From: Lactarius indigo
Taxonomy: Eukaryota > Basidiomycota > Agaricomycetes > Russulales > Russulaceae
DNA length: 64,000 bases
NCBI GenBank assembly: GCA_025766275.1
Contig: JAFKAC010000097.1
Span: 62,001 to 126,000, forward strand
Reading direction: 5' to 3'
In this document: positions 1-11,900 of the stretch, piece by piece
Numbering within the stretch: position 1 is the stretch's first letter
How the letters are laid out: every line of letters begins with the position of its first letter
Notes under the pieces: model-generated
Database searches by the model: none
The model's input: the letters and a program-made list of their open reading frames with translations, nothing else
Told to the model about the DNA's origin: nothing
Translations under genes and position numbers: made by a program

Positions 1-219
1 AACAGGGGCAGGGGGCTCGTCACCTCCGAAGGTGGCGGGGGTGTAGGGGGCGGTGAAGCGGAGGCTGTCAAGACGGACAGCAGAGGTAGAGGGAACAGGG
101 GAGGCGCGGGAAAAGTCGAGGGGGCTACCTTGGTTGTCGAACTCTGACTGGTAGCTGGCAGAGTCTCCGTCCCACTGACCGTACTGCGAGAAGTCGTGCT
201 CGTAGGTGTAGTCAGTCAC
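1..219 (-). CDS. Element B1 upstream ORF1, N-terminal part (cut by window edge)
   Basis: This is the start of the first internal ORF of a second copy of element B, nearly the same as the ORF at 46971-48233. It is acidic and aromatic at the N terminus (DYTYEHDFSQYGQWDGD) and then turns serine/proline-rich. There is no AUG: the frame opens after a stop in the leader, and the first plausible start is a GTG at 217-219. The homologous ORF in the other copy begins the same way. The frame is open to the left edge. I do not recognise a function; it is a retroelement ORF because it follows the 5' LTR in the same order as in the complete copy. Confidence 0.7.
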   Translation of the reverse strand, partial: MTDYTYEHDFSQYGQWDGDSASYQSEFDNQGSPLDFSRASPVPSTSAVRLDSLRFTAPYTPATFGGDEPPAPV

Positions 220-259
220 TGGGAAGCCCGAGGTCAGTCTATTGGAGAGACTGTCCAAG

Positions 260-938
260 TGTGGAGAACTCACTGTCACTCGACAGCGAGGGGTGCGACG
301 GAAGACGACGGCGGGCGAGGTAGAGACGGAGAGAGCGTCGAAGGGGGCGGAGAGGAGGCGTTCTTGGCTCAAAGAGGATAGTGGCGCACACAAGGTGGGG
401 CACTCGAAGAAGCTGAGAGTCAAGAGGGAAGATGTCACAAGTGGACAGTCTGAGGGACTGTCCGTAGAATTGCACCAGCTTATATACTACAGGGGGTGGT
501 CTGTGCGTAGGTTTAGGGCAGGCTTAGGGCCCATCCACGGGTGCTGCGCAGTACTGTGCAAAGGAACATTCTAGAGACATCTAACAATAGAGGCCAATCA
601 GAAGAGGTTTAAACATAGAACGACTGCGCCGCAGTCGATGGCGCAATCTTGCGTCAGGATGGCGTGATTCCGCAGTCAATGCGGGATTCCCCGAGGAGTG
701 GTGACTTGTTGATTATCTTCGTTGATTGATCAACAATCAACTGTTGATAAGTACACGTGTACACAGCACGTGGCTTGAGAGGCATGACAGATCACGTGAC
801 CGATCACGTGATCGTTTGAGAACAGAATTCAAACTCCGATTCGGAATTCCCCTTTAGGAAGGTGATTACATAAGACCGGGCCGACGCGGACCGGTCCTAA
901 GCGCCCTTGGGTCACGACCAGGTTATAGGTTCGTGACA
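260..938 (-). mobile_element. 5' LTR of element B1
   Basis: This matches the two 686-bp LTRs of element B2 (39151-39836 and 48276-48961) almost throughout. Ends are TGTGGAG and TTCGTGACA on the plus strand, so TG...CA in the element's minus orientation. A TATA box (TATATAAG, minus) lies at 479-486. The leader motif TGGACAGTCT (248-257) is complementary to LTR bases 442-451. Its right edge abuts the gag of element A1 at 939, so B1 inserted into A1 and its body lies left of the window. Confidence 0.9.
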
Positions 939-2342
939 CTTACTGCCGAAGCAAGAGATCAAATAGCCCTGGAAGAACAAAGACACATAGCGGAAGAATC
1001 CCGAGCCAATCTAGCCCCTATCAACCCTTACACCGGCCATCGGATGACCGACGACAACGTGGCAATTCACCGAGCCATCGGACCGGACGTAGCAGACCCT
1101 CCTAGTGGAGGAGGAGGGGGGCCCCCTGAATTACCAGGAGGGGGAGGACCCCCGTCAAGAGGACCCGGATTCGGAGGATTCCCTGGAGGGTTCCCAGGGG
1201 GACCACCAGGAGGAGGACCACCAGGAGGAGGATTACCAGGTGCAGGTCCCATTATTCCCCCTCCAAGTAACAAATTAGCTGGCGAGGCACCTACAGTATT
1301 CAACGGAGAACGCACCAAAGTAGAAGTGTTCCTTACTCAATGGCACGTCTACTGGGGCATGAATGCGGACGAAGGCATCATGGCAACCCCATATCGACGC
1401 GCCCTACTTTTCTTATCCTACATCAAAGGCGTCAACGTTAGCGAATGGGTGTTGGCGATGCTTACCTGGCTTAACGGCCAGATACAAGCCGGCATACCCT
1501 GTACTAGTGAAGGGTTATGGAATGAGGTCACGCGCAGCTTTATGCAGCGCTTCCGCAATACGATGGAACAAGAGCAAGCTCAATACGAGCTCAAAAAAGG
1601 AGTCAAAATGATAGGAGGCAACCTAGATGAGTATTGCACCCAATTCGAACAATTAATACGCCGCGCTCAGTATCGACTCAACGATCCGCAGACACTAGAT
1701 CTGTTTGCAAGCGGATTACCAAAGGACCTGTATGAAAAGGTCTACACCCTTGATAATCCCCACAACTACCGAGAGTGGAAAGAAGCAGCTACCACTCGTC
1801 AACAACAGTATCTCCACCTCAAAGCAGTATTAAACAAGGGAGTCCCCCCTGGACAAGGACAGGGAAGGCAACGACAACAACGACAATGGCAAGGGCCGCC
1901 AAGAAGTTCATGGCAGCCAAGAAACCTATGCGATCCAAACGCCATGGACACCTCAGCAGATCGAATTCGAGGGCGGCTCGCAGGAGCTGAGGATATACTC
2001 GCTCCTCGCCCCCCATACCGACCACAAGGAGGATTTCTCCAAAGAGGAGGAGGACGAAATAACCAAAGGCCAGTCACGTGTTATAATTGCGGAAAGGACG
2101 GACACATGGCCCGTGATTGTAGGCAACCGCGAGGGGGATACCAACCCCAAGCATCGACCAGTCGGTACATCGACACCGATTATCATCAACAAGAACCCGA
2201 AGTCGCTACCAGGGCGGTCCAAGAAGTGCCCCCTCAACAGCGCGCCAGCGACTGGCTTAACGGAGTAGCAGGAGAATCAGACGACGTGAAGGACATTATC
2301 CTCCAACAGTTGTGGAAAAAGGAGGGTTTTCAGGACGCCTGA
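939..2342 (+). pseudogene. gag: Element A1 gag, 5'-truncated by B1
   Basis: This is the structural capsid/nucleocapsid polyprotein of a Ty3/gypsy chromovirus. The N terminus is lost where LTR B1 joins at 938/939; the remaining frame (about 467 residues) is open. In order it has a charged start, a Gly/Pro-rich linker (about residues 55-105), a retrotransposon-gag capsid region with the FLTQWHVYWG and YIKGVNVSEWV motifs, and a CCHC knuckle CYNCGKDGHMARDC near 2088-2130. It ends at the TGA at 2340-2342 and overlaps pol, which is in the -1 frame. A GTG at 933 inside the LTR is not a credible start. Related gags at 7656-8411 and 13279-15605 show that more N-terminal coding sequence is normal. Confidence 0.88.
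2324..2330 (+). other. Gag/pol -1 frameshift heptamer GGGTTTT (A1)
   Basis: In gag frame the codons read GAG GGT TTT CAG, giving the canonical X_XXY_YYZ heptamer G_GGT_TTT, 12 nt before the gag stop. Slipping back one base enters the pol frame. The same heptamer and context occur in F2 (12647-12653) and F3 (63901-63907). The motif is seen; use as a frameshift site is inferred. Confidence 0.7.
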
Positions 2343-5300
2343 ACCCATCGGCCTGGGTGAGGGCAGTCAATTGTAACAGTGTAATCATGACTCGCTATCG
2401 TTCTATGAGAGTTGCAGTATCGATTCGCACCAGTTACGCAATGGCCGACATACGAGCATTAGTCGACTCAGGAGCAACTCATTGCTTCATGAAACCCTCC
2501 TTTGCACGAAGGATGGGACTTGGGACCAAGCAGCTCGACGTCCCAAAGAAAATATGGAATATTGACAATATGGAAAACAAGTCGGGGCGTATCACTCACT
2601 ATACCGATGTCGACGTCCAAACTAAAGGCATCCATAAGGAAATCCGATTCCTTATTACAGATATTGGCAACAAAGACATTGTCTTAGGGTATCCTTGGCT
2701 TGCCATCTATGACCCATGTATCAAATGGTCCCAAGCCGCTATACACGAGGATATGCTCCCTATTATTATTCGATCAACTAACCCATATATCAAAACAACG
2801 CCAGTCGTTGCAGCAACCACAATCCAGGATGACGACTACGAAATAGTACATTCCTGTGTTATTACGGACGAACAGCGACAACAGTTTGAAGAAGGATGCC
2901 AGATCAGGGCTACCGCAACGGACCTCGCTATTGCCGCTCAACAATATGTTACTAAAGCTGAGTTACCCCCCAAGTATCGCGAATTTGAACGCCTCTTCAG
3001 CGAAGAAGCGTCAGATAGGTTTCCACCGAGCAGGCCTTGGGACCACGCCATCGAGTTTAAACCGGGAACAGCCGACGCAATCGACTGCAAGATATACCCG
3101 ATGACTCAAGAAGAAGATAAAAAACTACGTGAATGGATCGACGAACTCAAGAAGGGGTACATACAACCCTCCAAATCTCCATACGCCTCGTCCTTCTTCT
3201 TCATCAAAAAGAAAGATGGAAAATTACGACCCGTACAAGACTATCGAAAAATCAACGCGGTCACCATCCACAACCAATACCCACTCCCTCTCATCTCGGA
3301 CCTCATTACCGATCTCAGCAATGCCCACATCTACACCAAACTTGATGTCAGATGGGGGTATAACAATGTACGCATCAAAGAGGGAGACGAGGAAAAGGCC
3401 GCGTTCAAGATGTGTTATGGATTATTTGAACCAACGGTGATGTTTTTTGGCCTAACCAATTCCCCAGCAACGTTCCAGACCATGATGAATTTCATCTTCA
3501 GGGATATTATCGCGAAACACGAAAAACGGGGCACCATTATTCGGGTCTATATGGACGACATCGGCATCGCTACAGGACTTAATCACTCTCTGCCAGATCA
3601 CATCGAAGCCGTCAAGGACGTACTCCGTGTATCCGCGGAACACGACTTGTATTACAAGCTTGAGAAATGCCTCTTCCACTCTCCGCGCATGGATTACCTG
3701 GGGGTAATCCTTGAAAAGGGGGTGACACGCATGGACCCCGTCAAAATTTCGGGCATCAAGGACTGGCCTACACCCACTAAAGTTAAAGACGTCCGCTCTT
3801 TCCTTGGGTTTTGCAATTTTTACCGACCATTCATACGAGGGTTTGCAACCAAAGCACAACCGCTTAACAAACTCACACGTAAAGACACCGAATGGCATTG
3901 GGGCGCAGAAGAAGAAAAGGCGTTCCAAGACCTCAAAACCCTCGTTACCAGCGAACCCGTCCTTGCACACCCGGACCTTACACAACAATTCGAATTAGAA
4001 GTTGATGCATCAGGATTCGCTACCGGAGCCGTCCTCCTCCAGCGTAAAAAAGACGGCAAACGACACCCCATTGGCTACTATTCGTCCACTCTTAACGAGG
4101 CCAAACGAAACTACGATATTTATGATCTCGAACTCCTAGCAATTGTCAAAGCTTTCCGCCACTGGAGACCCCTTCTAGCGGGCTCCCCCCACAAGATTAA
4201 AGTATTTTCCGACCACCTCAATTTACAATACTGGAAATCACCACAAAAGATCAGTAGGCGCGTCGCAAGGGAAGTACTTGAACTCTCGGAATACGATTTT
4301 GAAATTCACCACATCAAGGGAACTTCTAACGGACGTGCTGACGCACTGTCACGAAGGCCGGACTACGATCAGGGAGAAAATGATAACGAGGGAATAACAG
4401 TATTACCGGAAAGTGTCTTCGCACGCGCCACCACACTAGAGGAACCACAACATCCGCATTGGAGACCTGAGATCTTACCAGTGGAAATGACTCCAGAACA
4501 CCCCATTTACAAGCAAGATCTAGCTAAGTTGAAACCTTGGGTCAACGCTCATAAACTGAAAGATATCGAAGGAACATGGTACAAGGACGGACGCCGAGTG
4601 GTAACTGGCGGCGTTCATGACAAACGTACTATTATTGCTGCCCATCATGATTCCCCTGTATACGGCCACCCCGGTATCAAACGCACCCTTCAACTTACCG
4701 AACGACATTACTGGTGGCCGCAAATGAAGAATGACGTCACGGACTACGTCAAAGGCTGTGCAGAATGCCAGCGGCACAAAGTCAACCTCTGACCCATCCG
4801 AGCACCTCTACAACCCATTTACCCCAAACCGGAAGCCCTACCATTCGAGACCATCGCGGTGGACTTTATTACCAAACTCCCCAACTCTCGCGGCTATGAC
4901 TCTATTCTAACGGTGACAGATCATGATTGTACCAAAGCCGCTGTTTTTATCCCCTGTAATGAAGAAATAACTGCCGAAGGAACGGCTGCCCTGTACGTCT
5001 CCCATGTTTTTCCACGATTCGGACTCCCCTCACGTGTCATCAGTGATCGAGACCCTCGCTTCGCCTCCAAGTTCATGCGAGAGATATGCAAGATTCTTGG
5101 CATCAGCCAAAATATCTCAACCGCTTATCACCCCAGAACCGACGGACAATCGGAGCGAACAAATCAGTGGCTAGAGCAGTATCTTCGCTTTTGGGTGAAC
5201 GAGCGGCAGGACGACTGGGTTCGTTATCTGCCAATGGCAGAATTCACGCATAACAACTGGCCTAACGAGACTACACGAGAGTCCCCCTTCTTTCTCTTAT

Positions 5301-7114
5301 CAGGGTTCAACCCTCGCGCCGATTGGACCGATAGGCCTTCCCCTATCCCACAGGTGTCGCTGAGGCTAGACCAGTTCAAACAAGCACGACAGCGCGCCCT
5401 CTCCTGCATGTTCAAGGCACAAAAGTCATGGGTCAAACACAAAGATACGCCCAAGTTCAAGGAAGGCGACCTCATGTGGCTAGAAGGACGCCACTTACGC
5501 ACTCATCAACCAACCGCAAAACTAGTGGCTAAGCGACATGGACCATTTAAGGTCATCCAGGTGATGTCCCCTGTCAACTATCGACTCGAACTTCCCACGC
5601 AGTGGAGTATCCATGACGTGTTCCACATAGATCTTCTCACACCTTCTCGCGAGACACCCACGCACGGACCAAACTATCAGCGCCCACCACCTGATTTGGT
5701 CGATAATGAAGAAGAATATGAAGTCGAGAAGATTCTAGACTCCCGGCGATTTGGCAGAAGACGTCGACTCCAGTACCTTGTCAAATGGAAGGGTTATCCG
5801 GACTCCGACAATCAATGGATAGATAAGGATGACGTATTCGCCGATGAAGCCGTTCGGGAGTTCAAACATTCCAACCCCGACAGAGAAACGCATATAAGGA
5901 TGACCTCTTGTCGTAATAAGTCCCCATCTCCCACTCACTCCATGTCCTCTACTCAACGCAATGACCAGCTCGCACTCCTCTCTACCATCGTCAATGACTC
6001 CTCCGCCACGCTTGTCAACCCCGACTCCACCAACAACACCGCAGCCGCTGGAACTACAAATGGAAGCCGTACCTCCCTGCAGCATGAGGAAGACGGCCCT
6101 ATCACTAGTGAAGAACTGCACCAGACACTGCAACGATTCCCTGTGCCCATACAGGGAACTCTCAACGACGATCCAGCAGCAACTCAACCAGCACCTCTGC
6201 CAATGTACACCCTCACAAACCCCAACACCGGTGAGCCCGAAGTCTTCCTCACGGAAGACGAGCTTTTTCGGCTTCAAGCAGCTGTCCCACGCGGTACAGC
6301 CACCCGACGCCATGAAGAAATACGAACAAGAGTGGAAGGAGACGGTGGCGCGGTGGCAGCAGGAGCAACTGCATATCGCCGCCTGCCGACGCCGAATGAT
6401 GAAGGAACGAAGGGAGTATTGGACGAGGATGAGGATGAAGACGAGCTTGGAGACCATTACCCCATCAGGCACGCGTTCCTTAATCATGAATTCTACGCTG
6501 AAGATCCAGCCGCCACTCCCTTCCTCGTCGATGCAGCGGGGGGACCTCTACACAGGGGACGAGTCGCCGTGGCACAAGCGGCTCGTTATACACCAATGGG
6601 CGAACGAGACCCAGCAACCCGACTCATCGTCCCTGAAGGGTTCCGGGTCAATCGAGGACCCGATTACATTCCGTTCCCGATCAAACTCCCCAACGGACCT
6701 ACGGTACAAGCATCTCACATACAGGTTATCCGAGGAGGAGACCCCTTCGTACTCGGACTAGCTCCGGGATCGGGCTTCCTCTACGGAAAACCCCTCTACG
6801 CCACGCCCCATCTCCTGAAGGACAACCGCGCATTCATCCCACACGAGGAGTATTTCATGCTCCGCGATCGACACCCCACCGACCTGCTGCTTATGCGCAT
6901 CGGAGATGTCACCCTCACGCAAGAACTACGCCGGTTCCGGCAATTCGCCTTTGCCGAAGACCAATTGGAGAAGCGGATTAGGCAGTTGCAAATGGAGAAA
7001 GAGATGGCAACCGCAGACAAAAAGGACAGTCTTTATCGATTGGAGCGTGCTAACATATTGGCAAGGATGGAAGATGAAGCAGAACGGATGAGGCAAGAAT
7101 CGGTAGCGGACTAG
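2327..7114 (+). pseudogene. pol: Element A1 pol: PR-RT-RH-IN-chromodomain plus C-terminal extension
   Basis: This is the replication polyprotein in the -1 frame to gag. Domains in order: aspartic protease (ALVDSGATHCF, near 2458); reverse transcriptase with active site YMDDIGIA near 3550; RNase H (ELEVDASGFATGAVLLQ and SDHLNLQYW); integrase zinc finger (H..H..CAEC, 4642-4770); integrase core DDE (AVDFITKL, ISDRDPRF, TDGQSE); chromodomain ([15 protein letters not shown], near 5775). After that come about 400 extra residues ending in a charged coiled coil before the TAG at 7112. One in-frame TGA (4790-4792), between the integrase zinc finger and core, is the only break I see. A purine tract (7134-7146) and the 3' LTR follow. 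The extension resembles that of F3. Confidence 0.9.
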
Positions 7115-7146
7115 TGAGGTGGGCCTCACTCCTGAAAAGGGGGTGA

Positions 7147-7655
7147 TGTTACAGTACGGACTTGATGACCCATTACACACGACTCATGACCGGTTATGAC
7201 TACGGTCCGATATCAGTATTAGTCATGGACTCTTACTTCGCATCAGTCAGCATAGTAGTTTGCATGTGATTGTAACTCATGTATGACTCATTCCTAGGAT
7301 AGCTGTACTAGGGTTCGAGCTAGTTACGCTATTGGTTACTTACCATTCCAGCGGCGCTTTAAAGCCCGCGTGTATCTGTATAAGTAGTAGCGTCGGAAGA
7401 CCAAGAGTCCCCATCTTGGTCTTCTTCAATCCACCACTTGACTCGTTCTCTTTCTTGCCTTAGTCTTGGACTAAGTGTGCCTCCACTCGTATCCACCAAG
7501 GGATACTATTTCTTTGCTTCAAGCTGCAGCGTGTGCCGGAAGAGCCCCTGTTCAGCTCGCGTTGGGTTGACACGTGGTCCCCATCTGCCTATCTCTGCTA
7601 AGTTGATTACGCCCTCAAAGTGTCCAAGTCGGACTAACGCTGGTGGAGCGTAACA
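7147..7655 (+). mobile_element. 3' LTR of element A1 (LTR family A)
   Basis: It starts TGTTACAG directly after a polypurine tract and ends GAGCGTAACA. It is about 510 bp, like the solo copies at 37934-38443 and 61376-61876. A TATA box (TATAAGTA, from 7379) is followed 34 bp later by ATCTTGGTCTT (7413-7423), the 3' arm of a hairpin with GGAAGACCAAGA upstream. The right flank (acctc) is F1 gag read in the opposite sense, so A1 inserted in F1. Confidence 0.9.
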
Positions 7656-8411
7656 ACCTCCACCTCCTCCGCCTCCTCCTGGTGGCGGTGGCGGATCTCC
7701 ACTGGGTCCGCCTATCCCTGGAGGTAGTTCTAGTACGATGGGTCCTCCTGACGGTGGATCCCCTCTGTCGGATCCTATTGCTCGAAATATTGTGGCGTCG
7801 TCGGCCGTCATTCGTCTTCCGGTTCCTGGGTGGATGGGCATGAGTGTTTCTCTTGCCTCTGCTTGTGTGTCGCGTGATTCTTCTAGCGCCACTTCCTCCA
7901 TAGCTCGCGTGATAGTTGCCATAATGGCTGGTGATCAAATGTGAATTGGCTCTGGTTCTGTAATATGGGCGGACTCAGCTCGTTCAAGAAGGAGATCTTG
8001 TATTGCTCCTCCACTAGTTTCTGTCTGATCCGGCTCTCATCCTTCGTCTCCCTGGCTTCGTTCTTCCTCTTCTTCTTCCGACACTACTTCTCCGGTGGAG
8101 TGTTCTCTTACTTGTCCATCAATAGGGCCCCAGTCGGCTCAACTATTGAGCTCCCGTGCGTCGATATCGCAGTGATATCTGGGTCCTGCTGGTCGCACTA
8201 CGTCCCACTGAGAGTCTATGGGGTTCCACGTAACTTCTGCCCAGCACAAGTGGTCGAAGTTGAACTCAACTGGGCGGAACCTGGCTGGTCCGTTAAATTC
8301 TACGAAGTATCCGGTTTCTTCTTGTCTTTCCCTCCAGCTGGCAGCTTGTAAAAAGCGCGTGGGGACGTTGCATTCTCCTCTTCTTGGGAGCGAATAAGGA
8401 CGGAAGCTCAT
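7656..8411 (-). pseudogene. gag: Element F1 gag N-terminal fragment
   Basis: This is the gag start of a minus-strand chromovirus. An ATG at 8409-8411 (MSFRPYSLPRRG) lies 46 bp inside the 5' LTR edge. The frame includes HLCWAEVTWNPIDSQWD and then AMEEVALEESRDTQAEARE, followed by a Gly/Pro-rich tail cut off by the A1 LTR at 7655. Three in-frame TGA codons interrupt it (near 8139, 8037 and 7934). At the first, F2 has an arginine codon, so CGA to TGA is the likely change. The rest of F1 should lie left of A1, outside the window. Confidence 0.82.
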
Positions 8412-8444
8412 CCACTGGTCTCTTGTTGTTACGGCCACGATGGT

Positions 8445-8455
8445 ATCTTGGTCTT
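8445..8455 (-). other. Predicted self-primer binding site of F1
   Basis: On the minus strand the leader reads TTAAGACCAAGAT right after the 5' LTR. The 11-mer AAGACCAAGAT is exactly complementary to ATCTTGGTCTT in the LTR (8684-8694), whose first base is 34 nt downstream of a TATTTATA box. No tRNA-type TGG motif is present. Function is inferred by analogy with Tf1. Confidence 0.65.
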
Positions 8456-8457
8456 AA

Positions 8458-8997
8458 TGTAACGTCGTCACGACGTTAGCTCGACTTGAGCACGGAATGG
8501 CAGCAACAACTTAGCGATATGACAGTCTCGTTGCCCTGAAGACACGAAGGTCCAGGTCCTCGCCTTAGTGAATACATGGAGGTACACTGGAAAGTCGAGT
8601 ATTCTTAGTCACGAGCAGAGTTGGACAGTTCTGTTTAAGACAAAGGCGAAGAGAGAAGAAGAGGAAACAAGTGATGATTCAAGAAGACCAAGATGGCGTA
8701 TCTTGGTCTTCACGAGACACTATAAATACAAGTCGAGCAGGCTTTCAAGCGCTGCTATGAGTCACCGTAAAGTAGCGTCCGACGTATCGCGTAAGTATCT
8801 CAAACCCTAGTACTACTAGTACTAGTATCGGTGGCATCCATCCTCAGTCAGCTATCAGTATCGTATCTCCTATCATGCTACCGTATCACTGCGCTATCGT
8901 AGATAAGTCCGTCACTAATATACCTTACTGCCGTAGTGACAACCGGTACAGTAAGGGTCCTTTAGCCACATCCAGTCGTACAAGTCGAAACGTGACA
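8458..8997 (-). mobile_element. 5' LTR of element F1 (LTR family F)
   Basis: It runs from TGTAACGTCG to AAACGTGACA, 540 bp. It matches LTRs at 15652-16167, 23160-23680 and 58117-58629. On the minus strand a TATTTATA box (8721-8728) precedes a perfect hairpin AAGACCAAGAT/ATCTTGGTCTT (8684-8694 with 8700-8710). The right edge meets the F2 pol tail, showing that F1 inserted there. Confidence 0.9.
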
Positions 8998-11900
8998 AGT
9001 AGGGCGCAGGCGTCCTGTGCGAGGGAGTCGAGGAGTGTTGCTTGTGTGACATGGTGTAGAGGAGAAGTGGGCATGTGAGTACGTGTGGAGCAAAGGAAGA
9101 GGGGATGACTTTCTTCTGTCATTTCATCCCTCCTTTTATCTTCTACTCTCTGCATTTGGGATTCCTGATACAGTCAGAGTGCTTCCGGCGTGAATACGTC
9201 ATCCTTGTTGACCCATTGATTCTCCGAGTCTGGATACCCTTTCCATTTGATGAGGTATTGTAGTCGTCTTCCTCTGCTGAAATGCTGCATGTCTAGAATT
9301 GCCTCGACTTCGTACTCTTCTTCTCCATCAATCAGCTCGGGTGGTGGTCATGTGAAGTTCTCTCCATGAAGGGGAGTTTGCTTATACAGTGTGAGAAGAT
9401 TGATGTGAAACACTGGATGGATGCTCCACTGCGTGGGAAGTTCCAATCAATAATTATAGGGGGACATTACCTGTGTCACCCGAAAGGGTCCATGGCGTCG
9501 TGCTGCTAACTTTGCTGTAGGTTGATTGGTCCAAAGGTGTTTTCCTTCTAGCCACACAAGGTCGCCAGTTTTGAACTTGGGCGTATCTTTGTTGCACACC
9601 CATGCTTCCTGTGCCTTTTTCATGAGGTGCTGTGCTTCTTCCCTGGCTTCCTTGAGTTGCATAAGTCTCGTGGTTACATGCGGTATTGGGGACGGCTTAT
9701 CAGTCCAATCAGTGTGTGGGTTATACCCCATCAGAAGTTGAAAAGGCAATTGTTTGGTGTGTTCATGGGGCCAATTGTTGTGCACAAATTCCGCTATGGG
9801 TAGATAAGAGGTCCAGTTATCTTGCTGCTCGTTTACCCAAAAACGCAGGTATTGTTCCAGCCATTGATTCGTCCTTTCTGATTGTCCATTGGTACGTGGG
9901 TGGTAGGCTGCTGATATGTTCTGCTGGATGCCTAAGATCCGACATACTTCTCGTGTGAACTTTGATGTGAATCACAGGTCTTGGTCACTGATAACTTTAC
10001 ACGGTAATCCAAAGCATTTGAAGACGTGGTTTACATACAGGGTTGCCATTTCCTCAGCCATGATTTCCTCCTTACATGGCACAAAGATGGAGGCTTTGCT
10101 GCAGTCATGGTCGGTGATCGTGAGGATGCTGTCATATCATCCCGACACGGGTAGCTTAGTGATGAAATCTACTGCTACCGTTTGGAACCGGGTTGCTTCC
10201 AGGACAGGTGTGATGGGGTGTAGTGCCGCTCGGATGGGACACGTATTGACCTTGTTCTGCTGACATTCGGTGCACCCTAGTACGTATTTATACATGTCTT
10301 TCCGTAGGTGTGGCCACCAATAATGTCGTTCTATGATCCATTGCGTCCTCGTGATCCCCGGATGTCCATGGATGGGCAGGTCGTGATGATCGTGTATTAG
10401 CACCCATTGTGTAGAGGCGGGTCCTGTGATTACGAACCTGCTGTCCTTGTACCACTCCCCGTTGATCTTTTTCAGTTGATAGGGGTCTACCCATTGCTTG
10501 ATGATCTTTTCGTCTTGTCGGTGTCAAGGTTGCTGGAGGTTTGGGCTGATGGTGAGGGTTTTAGCCGTGTTGATTGCTTTTACGAAGACTTCCAGCGGTA
10601 ACACAACCACTTGTTGGTTGTCGGCGGTTCCTTGATCGTAATCAGGTTGTCTCGACAAGGCATCGGTGCAGCTGTTGTTCTTTCCCTTGATGTGGTGAAT
10701 TTTGAAGTCATACTCTGATAGTTCCAGTACTTCCCTTGCCATGCGCCTGCTAATCTTTTGCGGTGTTTTCCAGTACTGTAGGTTGAGGTGATTGGAAAAG
10801 ATTTTGATTTTGTGAGGGGCTCCTGCCAGCAGTGGTCTCCAATTGCACAGGGCTTTGACTATTGCAAGCAATTCTAGGTCATAGATGTCGTAGTTCCTTT
10901 CCGTTTCGGAAAGTGTTGCAGAGTAGTAGCCTATTGGATGCTTCTTTCCGTCAGCTTTCCGTTGTAGTAGTATGGCTCCCACTGTGTATCCTGAGGCATC
11001 GACTTCTAGTTCGAACGGATCTTGAAGTACTGGATGAGCCAGCACCGGCTCCTCCGTTACTAGGTGCTTTAATGTATTGAAGGCCTTGTCTTCTTCCTCT
11101 GTCCATCTCCATTCCGTATCCTTTCTTGTCAATTTGATGAGAGGTTTGGCATGCATGGTGAAACCACGAATGAAAAGTTGGTAAAAGTTGCAAAATCCTA
11201 GGAAAGACCATACGTCCCTGACTTTTGTTGGTGTTGGCCAGTCTTTAATGCCGTGAACTTTTACAGGGTCCATGCATGTTACCCCCCTTTCAAGGATTAC
11301 CCCCAGGTAATCCATTCGCGGTTGATGGAAGAGGCACTTTTTGAGTTTGAAGTAGAGATCGTGCTCCTTGGCAACACACAACACATCCCGGACAGCATCA
11401 ATGTGGGTGGCTAAATCATGGTCGAAGTGAGTGGCGATTCCTATATTGTCCATGTAAACAAGTATCATAGTTCCCAACCGCTTGTGTTTTGCGATGGTGT
11501 TGCGATAGATATGGTTCATCATTGCTTGGAATGTGGCAGGTGAGTTCGTGAGTCCAAAAAACATGACAGTTGGTTCAAAGAGTCCGAATTTGGTTTTGAA
11601 AGCCGCTTTTTCTTGGTCACCGTCGCGGATGTGTATGTTGTTATAGCCCCATCGAATGTCTAGTTTAGTATAAATATGGGCGTTGCTGAGGTCGAGAATA
11701 AGATCCTGGATCAGCGGGAGTGGATACCGATTGCGGATCGTATGTGAGTTGATGACCCGGTAGTCCTGTACTGGGCGTAGTTTCCCGTCCTTCTTTTTAA
11801 TGAAGAAGAAGGAGGATGCATACGGGGAAATAGAGGGGCATAAATACCCTTGCTTTAATTTTTCTTCCAGGAACTCTTTCAGTTCCCCTTCTTCCTTCTG

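Noticed and set aside
5735..6487. Long minus-strand open frame (about 250 codons) opposite A1 pol
   Set aside because: It lies entirely against the well-supported pol reading and shows no motif; a shadow frame.
8458..8997. This LTR as the 3' LTR of F2
   Set aside because: F2 pol is cut before the end of its extension and lacks the purine tract seen before true 3' LTRs, while F1 leader and gag follow on the other side; it is the F1 5' LTR.
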